Shown here: positions 1 to 7,270 of the stretch, piece by piece | Layout: each line of letters opens with the position of its first letter | Position numbering within the stretch: position 1 is the stretch's first letter | Assembly: GCA_036244855.1 (NCBI GenBank) | Contig: BQKZ01009071.1 | Span: 11,521 to 24,721, forward strand | Length of the DNA stretch: 13,201 nucleotides | Reading direction: 5' to 3' | Source of the DNA: Temnopleurus reevesii | Lineage: Eukaryota; Echinodermata; Echinoidea; Temnopleuroida; Temnopleuridae | Notes under the pieces: generated by a model | Seen by the model: only the letters and a program-made list of their open reading frames with translations | Told to the model about the DNA's origin: nothing | The model's database searches: none | Position numbers and translations under genes: made by a program

Positions 1-669
1 CAGAAATCACTTGAAAATCTCAATTTTTCACACAAATTGGCAAATTTTCACTTCCTAACTCACTTTTCACAAAGAAGATTCCATGTGGTAATGTGATTTT
101 TAATAGAAACATTCTTAAAAGAGAAATTTAAAATTTCAGTGTTGCCAATTTAGGAAAGGAATAGTGATTGAATTTATTGTAAAATAATTCCTGTCCTGAA
201 TGGGTGAATGAGCAAGTTGCCCAAGGTTTGGCTTGTATGTGCAGATTAGAGAGAACTTCATTGACAAGGAAATTAAAAATCATCACAGATTTACCATTTA
301 CTAGAAATCATCACAGGAGATACAATAGATTTCTTAAAGTCGATTCCTTGTCAACTCTTCTTGTTTTCGTTTTGTTTTTGCATTAAGCCCTTCGAGGGCA
401 CCTAGTATAATCTACTTATAAATATAGTCTTTCGGAGGAGACTCTAAGCCGTCGGTCCCGTGTGAAGGAGAGCAACACCATTTGCACGTTAAAGAACCTG
501 CTTTCTCGTTCGAAAAGAGTAGGGAATTTTTCCCGGGAAAATAGTTATCTTAATTGTTTTTTCATACACATTAATGTATATCCTTACTATAAACGTGACA
601 CTTATATGACACATTGTGTTGATAGTGTCGTTAAATCTTAATCAATCAATCGTTTTGTTTTTGCTTCAG
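1..669 (+). other. Intronic sequence upstream of first visible WRAP53 exon
   Basis: AT-rich sequence ending in a good 3' splice site (T-rich tract then TTCAG at 665-669). I could not find the preceding WRAP53 exon in it; that exon should encode the part of the WD domain just before the piece encoded at 670-760. The short open frames here have no recognisable content. The stretch around 390-545 resembles the 3' body of an interspersed repeat (see separate entry). Reading it as intron is an inference from the downstream exon. Confidence 0.6.
390..545. repeat. Putative interspersed repeat fragment
   Basis: This stretch is less AT-rich than its surroundings and contains phrases such as GCACGTTAAAGAACCTG and TCGAAAAGAGTAGGG, which I associate with dispersed repeats of marine deuterostome genomes. 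There is only one copy in the window, so the sequence alone does not prove repetition, and boundaries and orientation are approximate. Confidence 0.35.
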
Positions 670-760
670 CCTAGCAAGTACAAGTCGAGACCATCCTGTC
701 CATTTGTGGGATGCTTTCACCGGCGAACTCAGAGGAACTTACAAACCTATCAATTCAGTG
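670..760 (+). CDS. WRAP53: WRAP53/TCAB1 WD40 exon (first of three visible)
   Basis: An internal 91-nt exon of the gene for WRAP53 (TCAB1, WDR79), the WD40 protein that binds the CAB box of telomerase RNA and scaRNAs and takes them to Cajal bodies. The acceptor is TTCAG at 665-669 and the donor is GTGAGT at 761. The first base completes a split codon; 30 codons follow, ending in phase 0. The frame reads a serine/arginine stretch, then [15 protein letters not shown], matching the WDAFTGELR strand of human WRAP53 as I remember it. The reading continues directly into the exon at 2674, as in the human protein, where this strand is followed shortly by DELT. Intact splice sites and matching phases argue for a working gene rather than a pseudogene. 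Confidence 0.88.
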
Positions 761-1237
761 GTGAGTCCTATAAAATCATGTATGATGCATCATTCCCCCC
801 CACCCCCCCCCTGAAAAAAAAAACTGAGCAGTGGCCTTTTTTCATTATTATTATTTATTATTATTTATTCGGCAAATTCAAAACAAGACAATTATAGTAT
901 AAGTAAAGGATACAAAGATACAAGAATTAGGCAAAGGAACAATTAATTAAGACCTGCAGTTGGTTTGAGAGGACTGCCGGGGCGTGGAAAAGGAGAACTT
1001 AATCTCCATAACCCGCAGGTTTTCCATACCAACCATCTCACACCAAGTGACACGTAGATACAAAAATTGGTATAGAATACATTAGGAATACGATGTGAGC
1101 AGTATGATTTATCAAAATGACTATCCAGAATTTTGTAGCTAAAGATCCGGATCAAATATCGCGAGAGATTATGTTTCTGATATTTAGGTGCTTTGTGAGT
1201 GGCACTGATTATCTTTAAATGTATGCATGTATAATGT

Positions 1238-1600
1238 ATGCATAAAATCGTTCCAGAATATCTTAATTCACTTCTATCCATCCCTCATCGCTCAAACTAC
1301 AACAGCCTCTGCTCCAGTAAAGACTCTCTGGTTTTGAATATTCCTACGGTTTGTTTTAAAAAAGGTGAATGTGGCTTTGACTTATGTGGACCGAAGACAT
1401 GGAACAGCCTATCACATGAACTTCAGTCATTAAACTCATTTGAAGTGTTCAAGCGCAAGCTAAAGACATATTTGTTTACACTGTAACTTTTGACTTTGAA
1501 CTTAAGAGACGCTGAAATAATGTGAAGTGCATATAGCAGTTCGCCTGATTATGCGCTATATAAATGCCAGTGTATTGTTATTATTATTATTATTATTATC
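1238..1600 (+). mobile_element. 5'-truncated non-LTR retrotransposon (LINE) 3' end
   Basis: The open stretch 1238-1486 encodes about 82 residues typical of the extreme C terminus of metazoan non-LTR retrotransposon polyproteins: IVPEYLNSLL near the start, then CGPKTWNSLSHELQSL, then FKRKLKTYLF just before the stop. This is the G-P-K-x-W-N-S-L and F-K-x-x-L-K-x-Y-L-F pattern common in CR1/L2/Rex1-type elements. A stop lies just upstream (1232-1234), so nothing of the RT core remains. The 3' untranslated part contains TGCGCTATATAAATG (1550-1564) and ends in a (TTA)n tail at about 1575-1600. It is a dead fragment; the clade is not certain. Confidence 0.75.
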
Positions 1601-1689
1601 AATGATAGAAATGATATTATTTTTTGTAAGGCAATTTCCACACATCCGTTCCAAACAACTCGAAAAATATTATTATCCTGGTCAAAGGA

Positions 1690-1930
1690 TATGTAAGAAT
1701 AATAACTGCACTTTAATAGTGCATTTCCGTAGCTCCGTGGGGAGCTTCCACAATGTCAGCCCAAGTAACGATGGTGACGACAATCTTCATATCCTACCTG
1801 GTACCCATTTAAACACCTGGGTTGAGTGCAGCACAGTATGGATAGATTTCTTGCTGATGGAAATTTAATGCCATAGTCAAGATTCGAACCACCTACACTC
1901 TATTTGAGAGGCGAGAGTCAGTTCCTCAAT
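1690..1930 (-). mobile_element. tRNA-derived SINE, copy A
   Basis: On the minus strand a tRNA-like B box, GGTTCGAATC (1890 down to 1881), is followed by a body containing GTGCTGCACTCAACCCAGG and then AATGGGTACC. The same core recurs on the plus strand near 2832-2876, which shows directly that it is repeated. The order of Pol III promoter head and then body suggests a tRNA-derived SINE. The A box is poorly preserved. Boundaries are approximate, and the far end around 1690 is not marked by a clear duplication. Confidence 0.6.
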
Positions 1931-2070
1931 AAATAATCAGAGTATGTTCAAAGTATGTTTGAAAGAATTTGGCCCAGAAATGCCGAATTGATCACAAAAA
2001 TAAAATGGACTGTTATCATCTATTTTGCCAGCACACAGCAACTCACGCAGCATGCAAACAGCAACTTTAA

Positions 2071-2427
2071 AGGGGAACTTCACCCAGTAAAATATACAAT
2101 AAATCAACAAAATTCATTACGAGATGCATGCAGAATCAAAATGTCCAAATCATTCTTGAAGAAAAAAGTACAATTTTGTCTACTTTTCTAGAAAAAGAAA
2201 AAAATATGAAATTCTGTGTACAAAGTGAATAAAGAGTTCTCCATGTTGGCAGCCATTTTGTCCCTGTACGTTGCCAATTAAAGGAGCCCATGGGGGGTGT
2301 AAATCAAAACTTTGAAAGTTCATAACTTTTGAAGGGATTGTCGGATGTTGCTCAAATTTTCACAGATTGACCATTGTATTTTTCTTCATCCACCGAGCGC
2401 ACATCAATACCTGGGTGAAGTTCCCCT
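2071..2427. mobile_element. TTAA-flanked MITE (Kolobok/piggyBac-like)
   Basis: A 357-bp non-coding element has perfect 17-bp terminal inverted repeats, AGGGGAACTTCACCCAG at 2071-2087 and its complement at 2411-2427, flanked by TTAA duplications at 2067-2070 and 2428-2431. A TTAA target duplication is characteristic of the Kolobok and piggyBac superfamilies. There is no transposase, so it must be moved in trans. The downstream copy of the surrounding tandem duplication lacks the element, giving an empty-site comparison. Confidence 0.88.
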
Positions 2428-2512
2428 TTAATTGCAGGGATACGATTTGAACCCAACCACCCTTACCATCGGACTAAGCTGTATTTAGAACTTTTTCTCT
2501 TACTTTTGACAG

Positions 2513-2546
2513 GATGAGCTGACCACACCACATTCTCTTTGCTTCT
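2513..2546 (+). pseudogene. Decoy acceptor plus partial duplicate of the WRAP53 exon
   Basis: The duplicated acceptor (AG at 2511-2512) is followed by the same [11 protein letters not shown] coding start as the true exon at 2674. After codon 11 the sequence diverges, and reading on meets a TGA about 33 codons in. No convincing donor is seen (GTAACC near 2588 is weak). If spliced in, the product would be truncated. It is best read as a non-functional partial exon, though the acceptor itself looks fully competent. Confidence 0.75.
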
Positions 2547-2560
2547 TGATTAATGGAAGA

Positions 2561-2722
2561 CACAGTAACTCAGGCACCACACAAATAGTAACCTTGATTG
2601 CAGTGATATGATTAAAGTAGCCCTTGCCATCGGACTAAGCTGTATTTAGAACTTTTTCTCTTACTTTTGACAGGATGAGCTGACCACACCACATTCTCTT
2701 TGCTTCTCGAATAATGGACGAC
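2561..2722 (+). repeat. Downstream copy of the tandem duplication (carries the real acceptor)
   Basis: This is the partner of the unit at 2034-2560. It begins CACAGTAACTCAGG, directly after the upstream copy ends, and runs through the intron end into the true exon. It contains the 81-bp identical block at 2627-2707 and lacks the TTAA MITE. Beyond about 2722 only the real exon continues. Confidence 0.82.
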
Positions 2723-2806
2723 GTCTCTTCTGCGGTTTCAACAAGACCATCAGAATCTTTCACACCGACAGACCAGGCTCACAATGTGAAGTCATCCCCA
2801 CCAAGA
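2674..2806 (+). CDS. WRAP53: WRAP53/TCAB1 WD40 exon (second visible)
   Basis: A 133-nt exon, phase 0 at its start (GAT after TTTTGACAG) and phase 1 at its end, where one A is left before donor GTAAGC at 2807. It reads [15 protein letters not shown], then [12 protein letters not shown] and later DRPGSQCEV, matching human WRAP53 (DELTAAHSLCFSPDG, then LFCGFNRTVRVF, then ARPGRDCEV, from memory). This is a WD40 blade of the domain that carries RNA to Cajal bodies. The acceptor region is duplicated 161 bp upstream. Splice sites and frame are intact. Confidence 0.92.
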
Positions 2807-2828
2807 GTAAGCAATCAGTTCTAATATT

Positions 2829-3025
2829 CATCCACATTGTGCTGCACTCAACCCAGGTCAGGTGAATGGGTACCTGGCAGGAATATTTATTCCTTGAAAT
2901 GCTAAGTGCGCTGGTGGCTGCCGGGCTAAAGTCAGGGTAATAATATTGCAAAGCGCCTTGAGCACTCAGCAGAGTGGATACGTGCGCTATATAAATTGCA
3001 TCTATTATTATTATATTATTATCAT

Positions 3026-3056
<31 letters not shown>
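2829..3056 (+). mobile_element. SINE, copy B, with LINE-like 3' tail
   Basis: Shares with copy A the core GTGCTGCACTCAACCCAGGT followed by AATGGGTACCTGGCAGGA. It continues through AAAGCGCCTTGAGCACTCAG to GTGCGCTATATAAATTGCA and ends in mixed TTA/ATA microsatellite at about 3003-3056. The tail motif GCGCTATATAAAT also ends the LINE fragment at 1550-1564, suggesting SINE mobilisation by that LINE's machinery. The tRNA head is missing or unrecognisable, so the copy is probably 5'-truncated. Confidence 0.6.
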
Positions 3057-3057
<1 letters not shown>

Positions 3058-3235
3058 ATTTGACTTATGTATTAAGGGGCCAAATCCACTACGATTTAGT
3101 TCTCAAGGCACACGCACAAAAAATAAGAGTTAATTTAATGATATTGTGTTCGTTAGATAAATAATCGAAATAATTCTTGCCTTATCCCAACATGGATGAA
3201 CACTGATTGACAGTGCTTTACTGAGAAGCCATGAC

Positions 3236-3320
3236 AAAATTCACAGCCATTCACGGGTAGGAATCGAACCCATGATCTCCTGATGACTAGACAGGTGTCT
3301 TACCACTAGACCACCAAATA
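3236..3320 (-). mobile_element. tRNA-like SINE head with hairpin (dispersed copy)
   Basis: Read on the minus strand, 3320-3250 has an A box within TGGTCTAGTGGTAAGAC, an anticodon arm with loop CTAGTCA (AGT in the anticodon position, as in tRNA-Thr) and a B box, GGGTTCGATTCC. The acceptor stem is poorly paired and the closing pair of the anticodon stem is T-T, so it is not a working tRNA. It is followed by GGCTGTGAATTTTGTCATGG, a decayed version of the hairpin and T-run that follows the tRNA-like part in the tandem array at 12631-13201. A run of A (about 3323-3334) borders the head. Confidence 0.7.
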
Positions 3321-3513
3321 CTAAAAAAAAAAAACTGCTAATGGTACCGGTACTTGAAAACTTCATCTCCCTCTTACATGTATATAGGCAGGTATATTAA
3401 TAAATGCAAATTTTATGCATTCTTTGTACACCACTTTGTTCTTGGCTACCGGTACCCTGAGCAACAAGTAATGTATGCAAGTATTGTAGTTCAATTGTTA
3501 CTAACATATTTAA

Positions 3514-4000
3514 AGCCCAAGTAAAGTTTTGGTAAAAGCGAACATTTTTGTCTCCAGATTTTGTCTTCAAATCTAAATGAAATGAAATAAAGTATCATGA
3601 ATATATTGTACAAAAGATTGTGTGAAAAATGAATGAGTTTAGGTAAAGTTATAAATTAAAATGTGCAAAATATCTCAGTGTCGTGTAACCCGACACTTAT
3701 TCAATATTTTCTTTCGTGATAAAGGACACCTTCTCGTGCACAGATCGGATGAAATTTTCAGAATCTAATTTTTGTGTATTCCTTTTTAGTATTCTTTTGT
3801 CAAATCTTTGAAATAACCTTGCTTATGCCCGATAACAAACAAAACGCTAAATAGGATTTAACGGTCAAATTCAAATTTTCAAACAGAATCAGTTCGTAAA
3901 GATTATGCTTGGGTCTCAAAATGTGTGTAAGATACATTGTCATGATAAACATCCCGTAAAATTAACATTTCTTAATCGTTACCAAAACTGTACTGGGGCT
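3514..4000. mobile_element. Second TTAA-flanked MITE
   Basis: A 487-bp element with 22-bp terminal inverted repeats that differ at two positions. They begin AGCCCAAGTAAAGTTTTGG at the left (3514) and AGCCCCAGTACAGTTTTGG read inward from 4000, and are flanked by TTAA at 3510-3513 and 4001-4004. No protein is encoded; a 91-codon open frame across its right end is chance. The TIR differs from that of the element at 2071-2427, so this is a separate family with the same target preference. Confidence 0.82.
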
Positions 4001-4077
4001 TTAAGTAATTACAGGTTTAGCTACATTTGTTGGAAACAAATGTGTATAAATTTAAATCTACCAGTAAACAAGCCTAA

Positions 4078-4253
4078 GGGGGTGTTGCTCAAAATCAACT
4101 GCAAGTCAACTGCAACTTTGCAAATTGTAACGCGCATTTTCATTCACGCGTGGTGTGCGCATTTAACAAGACGCGCATGAATCAGTGATTTTGATTGGCA
4201 TGTACGGATCAACTGCAACTTGCGATCAATTGCAACCTTTGAGCAACACCCCC
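4078..4253. mobile_element. Harbinger-like MITE with TAA target duplication
   Basis: A 176-bp element with perfect 16-bp terminal inverted repeats, GGGGGTGTTGCTCAAA at 4078-4093 and its complement at 4238-4253, flanked by TAA at 4075-4077 and 4254-4256. A 3-bp TWA duplication is typical of PIF/Harbinger elements. Subterminal direct repeats of ATCAACTGCAA occur near both ends and may be transposase-binding sites. No coding capacity. Confidence 0.82.
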
Positions 4254-4858
4254 TAAGAGTTTATTCTCCAGGCCCTGTCGGAAACTCTATTTTCAAATCT
4301 GATATTGAACTAAAATTTGACATTTTTCAGGGTCTTAGATTTTTTTTCATGTTAAACCGATAGATTAGTTTTGGGAGAGATGGCGCTTCAGATATTTAAC
4401 TACTTTGTGAGCTGGAGTAAAAGTATTACCATAATGCAGTGTTTCACTATAGCAAATTAGAGCACGCTCATAGTTTGTTTTCATAAAATTGATCAATAAA
4501 TGGCTTAGTTATCGCAAAATAAAAAAATGATGCTGCGGTCGCTCTCCCTAACACAACATGCTGCACGTGCAAAATTAATGCGAACTCACACACCACAGAC
4601 AATACCACCGTTCGCTCTGCCCATTCCGGGCCAACGCACCCCCGTGCGAAAGCACTTAGCACACCGTAGAAATAATGGCTGGTTGGCCTGTTTGACGTCA
4701 AATACTCCAGAATACATGCACAAATCCTCTCCTAATTTCGTACACAGTTATATTTATGCATGTAAAGCACCTTGTGAATACATCAGCTCGTTTCCCCATC
4801 ACTTTCCGCACACCGACCATTACGAATCTATACCTTTAAATACCTTGTTGATTTACAG

Positions 4859-4951
4859 AGAAAAACATGAATGGGCAGACTGGTATCATTTCTTGCTTTG
4901 CCATGGCTCCTGACTTGAAGATGTATGCTGCAGGCTCTTACTCAAAATCAA
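4859..4951 (+). CDS. WRAP53: WRAP53/TCAB1 WD40 exon (third visible)
   Basis: A 93-nt exon between GATTTACAG (ending 4858) and donor GTAAGT (4952). Its first two bases complete the codon begun by the A left over at 2806. It then reads NGQTGIISCFAMAPD and MYAAGSYSKS, matching human WRAP53 (GQSGIISCIAFSP, then LYACGSYGRS, from memory). It ends in phase 1. The next exon, expected to start with the Leu-Gly-Leu-Tyr-like continuation, was not found before the window end, so at least 8.2 kb of intron including the DIRS element follows. Confidence 0.9.
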
Positions 4952-6223
4952 GTAAGTTTCTTTGGTATTCATTTATGTTTTTAAATTCCTTTATAAGTCA
5001 TGATAGATAAAGATAATATGGACCTTAAGCAAGAGGACGGAAGGGCTGAGCGGGACGTTATTTCTCAAGCGCGGGAAAATCTATTTATTTATTATTTATT
5101 GATCAATATTTTAGCAGGATGCCCTCACAACAAGATGTTGGTATCACGTTGAACTTAAACTGCAATTTTCACGCTGAACTAACCAGGCAACAAAAGACTT
5201 GGAGTGATGAGATAAAATACATCATCACACTAGCGTCTTGATGAGAACCTTATTCCTGGCGAGGACCGTTCTGGGATAACGTTCTCAACCTGAGCGGCCC
5301 GCTAAGGTCTCTCTATTGCGATCAAACTTATTTTAGTTTTGTTATTGTATATGTTCATGTACTTTTTATCATGCAGGACCCCTAGTGATACCAACATCTT
5401 GTTGTGAGGGCATCCTGCTAAAATATTGATCAATAAATAATAAATAAATAGATTTTTCTGCACTTGATAAAAAACGTCCTGATCAATCCTTCCATCCTCT
5501 TGCTTAAAGGTCCACTATTATGAAAATACAAGTTGATCTGTATTGATTTATTATACCATTATCAATACCCTTTTCAGTGAAAGAGGGCCCAAAGGTGTTT
5601 CATATATTTTATAATATTTTTTCTTCATTTTATGTTGGCTTAGTTGGGAACGCCCCTAAAAATTTCTTTCAAATGTCAATCATGTTGTGACATCACAAGA
5701 GTCAAGTTTGTTCACCTTTCTAGATCATGTTTCAGAGCTGGTTCTGTAAATAACAAAAGGAAATATGTAGATCAATGCAGGTATTTCAATTCAGGTGATT
5801 GTGCATTCTTATTCCCTTTCATGGGTAATCACCTGAGGCATTATGTTTTAGGGTTGTCCGTGTGTCCATTCAGAACTATTTAGTGTTATAAATTTAGAAC
5901 CGTTGAATGGATTCGAGCCAAACATTGCTTAAAGTGAATGGATAGCAATGAAAAATCATCTCAAAACAAGGTAATATGCAATTAATCTTATCGATACCCA
6001 TGTAATTAAAAGTATCTGAAAATATGAAAGCATAAATATATCGTTTACTATCTCAAAAAAGGGAAAATGAATCGCCGTTCAGAAACCACGTGGTTTTGGC
6101 CCAATGGAAATACCGCGCTTTTACCCCCGGAGGTCCGGCAGAGGTTTGTCAGCGCATGATGCCTTGCTGTAAAAAGATAAGCATCCGGCCGGACGCTAAC
6201 AGATTTCCATTGTTCAATCGCTT
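4952..6223 (+). other. WRAP53 intron, part upstream of the DIRS element
   Basis: Begins at donor GTAAGT (4952) and contains a foldback element (5013-5521). I recognise no gene or repeat in 5522-6223. A 79-codon open frame at 5644-5883 has no family features. The stretch 6061-6223 is richer in G+C and CpG than the rest, ending with the DIRS insertion point near 6224. Confidence 0.65.
5013..5521. mobile_element. Foldback element with ~135-bp inverted arms
   Basis: The left arm (5013-5147) is the reverse complement of the right arm (5385-5521). The inner 72 bp (5076-5147 against 5385-5456) are perfectly complementary, including TTAGCAGGATGCCCTCACAA and an AT-rich block of TTTATT repeats. The outer part (GGACCTTAAGCAAGAGG on the left) has scattered substitutions and small indels. 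The unpaired centre is 5148-5384. No coding capacity. The target duplication is not clear, so the superfamily is unassigned. Confidence 0.82.
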
Positions 6224-6392
6224 ATTTACAGCAATAAATCGATGTATCTACCTATTTTGCTAGAGCTCCGATTCTAGCCGATACTATCGAGATTTGCTAA
6301 GTCAATTTTCGCGCCAGCCCCCTTACCCCACGTCACGTGATCACCGTCCATCCGTTAGCGCGCGCGGGCGCCATCTTGCCTTTTCCTTTTCC
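6224..6392 (+). repeat. DIRS left inverted terminal repeat
   Basis: Positions 6234-6392 are the exact reverse complement of 12129-12287 (159 bp, no mismatch found by eye). The outermost ten bases (ATTTACAGCA) differ from the right end and are represented in the internal complementary region instead. The repeat is CpG-rich and probably holds the promoter. Just inside it, 6394-6411 forms a 7-bp hairpin (ATTCTCG, CGGC loop, CGAGAAT). Confidence 0.93.
6306..6379 (+). promoter_or_regulatory. Putative DIRS promoter motif cluster (E2F, E-box, YY1-like)
   Basis: Within the left ITR are TTTTCGCGCC (6306-6315, E2F-like), TCACGTGA (6333-6340, palindromic E-box) and GCGCCATCTTG (6368-6378, YY1-like), close together in CpG-rich sequence about 450-520 bp before the Gag start codon. 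There is no obvious TATA box. Being in the ITR, the same cluster is present in reverse at the right end. Promoter activity is inferred from motifs only. Confidence 0.4.
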
Positions 6393-6823
6393 AATTCTCG
6401 CGGCCGAGAATCTATCAACTATCAGCTGAGTCTCCCAAAAATATCGCTAAATTTTGTCGATTTTGATTATTGCATAGCGCAAAAAGATCACCATTCCGTC
6501 CAGGAACGTTCACTCGTCCCTTTGAGCTGCGGATTACTTGCGTGGGGATTTTTAATTAGTGGAATTTTAGACCGAGAAATTCCAGCCGTTCGTGCCTTTT
6601 CGTCCGAGACGATTCAGACAGGCGCTTCCCTCACGCGTGCGGGCAGGCCTCGGCAGACAGCGGTCGGACCCGGGAGCTGTTGTCCTCACACTCGCGCGGT
6701 GCTAGAACAGCACTAAAGTTCTTACGCTATTCTACCTAAGTTATCAAATACTATACATTGTCGTTCAAAGTATTAGCTTAGGCTTTAGATTGAAGTGTAT
6801 GTAAGAAAGAGCCCCCACACACA
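6393..6823 (+). other. DIRS leader between left ITR and Gag start
   Basis: Non-repeated 431-bp stretch, GC-rich in its first two thirds. A 140-codon open frame starting within the ITR at 6294 runs to 6716, but it has no ATG at its start and no recognisable domain, so I treat the region as 5' untranslated leader. The first good ATG context is ACACAATGT at 6824. Confidence 0.55.
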
Positions 6824-7270
6824 ATGTCTAAATCTAATCCCAAATCCAAGGGAACCCGCCTCGCTCTAGGCGGGCTGGGAGCAGCCGGGAATTCTAAAAC
6901 CTCTGTAATATTCCCCGGTGCTCCAGTGGTAAGCAAATTAGGTATTTCGTCTGCTACTACGACAGAAACCTGTTCCACCGTGGCTTCTACCCTATCGAAA
7001 CCACGAACTCCTGTCTCGGAACGGGCACGCAGTCCCTCCGTACCGGGAGTTAACGTAGGGCCGAGTCAGCCGCCATCCAAGGGGATGGGGTCTGGCGCCG
7101 GGGGGGGGGTGAGCATCCGGAAGGATCAATACCCCCCCCGGTCAGGTTGCTTTTGGTTCGACCCCGACCTCAAGCACGGCCATAGTAGGGCAGCACTCGC
7201 AATCATGCAGTGGTCTGACCCCCCGGGTCGGCTCCCCCTCGCCCCCCCCTCACCTAACCGGTGCAGGTAA
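6824..7270 (+). CDS. gag: DIRS Gag-like ORF1, N-terminal segment before a frameshift
   Basis: The ATG at 6824 (context ACACAATGT) opens a basic, Ser/Pro/Gly/Thr-rich, probably disordered segment beginning MSKSNPKSKGTR. The composition stays typical up to about 7130. After the run of eight C at 7132-7139 this frame turns into unlikely residues and stops at 7268-7270, while another frame takes over with the same low-complexity character. The break is therefore most simply a single-base length change in that C run (or a sequencing error there). A shift at the earlier G10 run is excluded because the alternative frame has a TGA at 7110-7112. Function is inferred from position as the first ORF of a DIRS element. 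Confidence 0.7.
   Translation: MSKSNPKSKGTRLALGGLGAAGNSKTSVIFPGAPVVSKLGISSATTTETCSTVASTLSKPRTPVSERARSPSVPGVNVGPSQPPSKGMGSGAGGGVSIRKDQYPPRSGCFWFDPDLKHGHSRAALAIMQWSDPPGRLPLAPPSPNRCR

Larger units (their letters stand above)
2034..2560 (+). repeat. Upstream copy of a tandem duplication (interrupted by a MITE)
   Basis: Once the MITE and one TTAA (361 bp) are removed, 2034-2560 is a second copy of the region 2561-2722. The first part (2034-2066) matches 2561-2594 at roughly 76 percent by eye. After the MITE the match resumes at ATTGCAGGGATA (2431), and 2466-2546 is identical to 2627-2707 over 81 bp. The offset is 166 bp before and 161 bp after a 5-bp indel. The unit spans the end of the intron, the acceptor and the first 34 nt of the WRAP53 exon. 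Confidence 0.85.
761..2673 (+). other. WRAP53 intron (phase 0), repeat-rich
   Basis: The intron runs from donor GTGAGT to the acceptor ending TTTTGACAG at 2665-2673. It holds C and A homopolymers at about 795-826, an ATT/TTA microsatellite at about 842-868, a LINE 3' fragment (1238-1600), a SINE (about 1690-1930), a TTAA MITE (2071-2427) and a duplicated acceptor region (2034-2560). Nothing recognisable was found at about 870-1237, where a minus-strand open frame has no family features. Confidence 0.8.
2807..4858 (+). other. WRAP53 intron (phase 1), repeat-rich
   Basis: The intron runs from donor GTAAGC to the acceptor ending GATTTACAG at 4858. It contains a SINE that starts within about 25 bp of the donor, a tRNA-like SINE (3236-3320), a TTAA MITE (3514-4000) and a TAA MITE (4078-4253). 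I recognise nothing in about 4257-4858. An open frame there that runs into the next exon is in another reading frame and has no family features. Confidence 0.8.

Noticed and set aside
616..897. 93-codon plus-strand frame over the first exon
   Set aside because: It is out of phase with the WRAP53 reading frame and runs through the donor site into intron.
4527..4913. 128-codon plus-strand frame running into the third exon
   Set aside because: It reads the exon in the wrong frame; the exon's true frame matches WRAP53 and has splice sites at both ends.
6102..6212. Inverted CAATGGAAAT / ATTTCCATTG pair as a small MITE
   Set aside because: Only 10 bp match, with no target duplication; could be chance.
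6294..6716. 140-codon plus-strand frame across the left ITR and leader
   Set aside because: It begins at TTG inside the ITR, has no recognised domain and ends before the good ATG at 6824; more likely untranslated leader.
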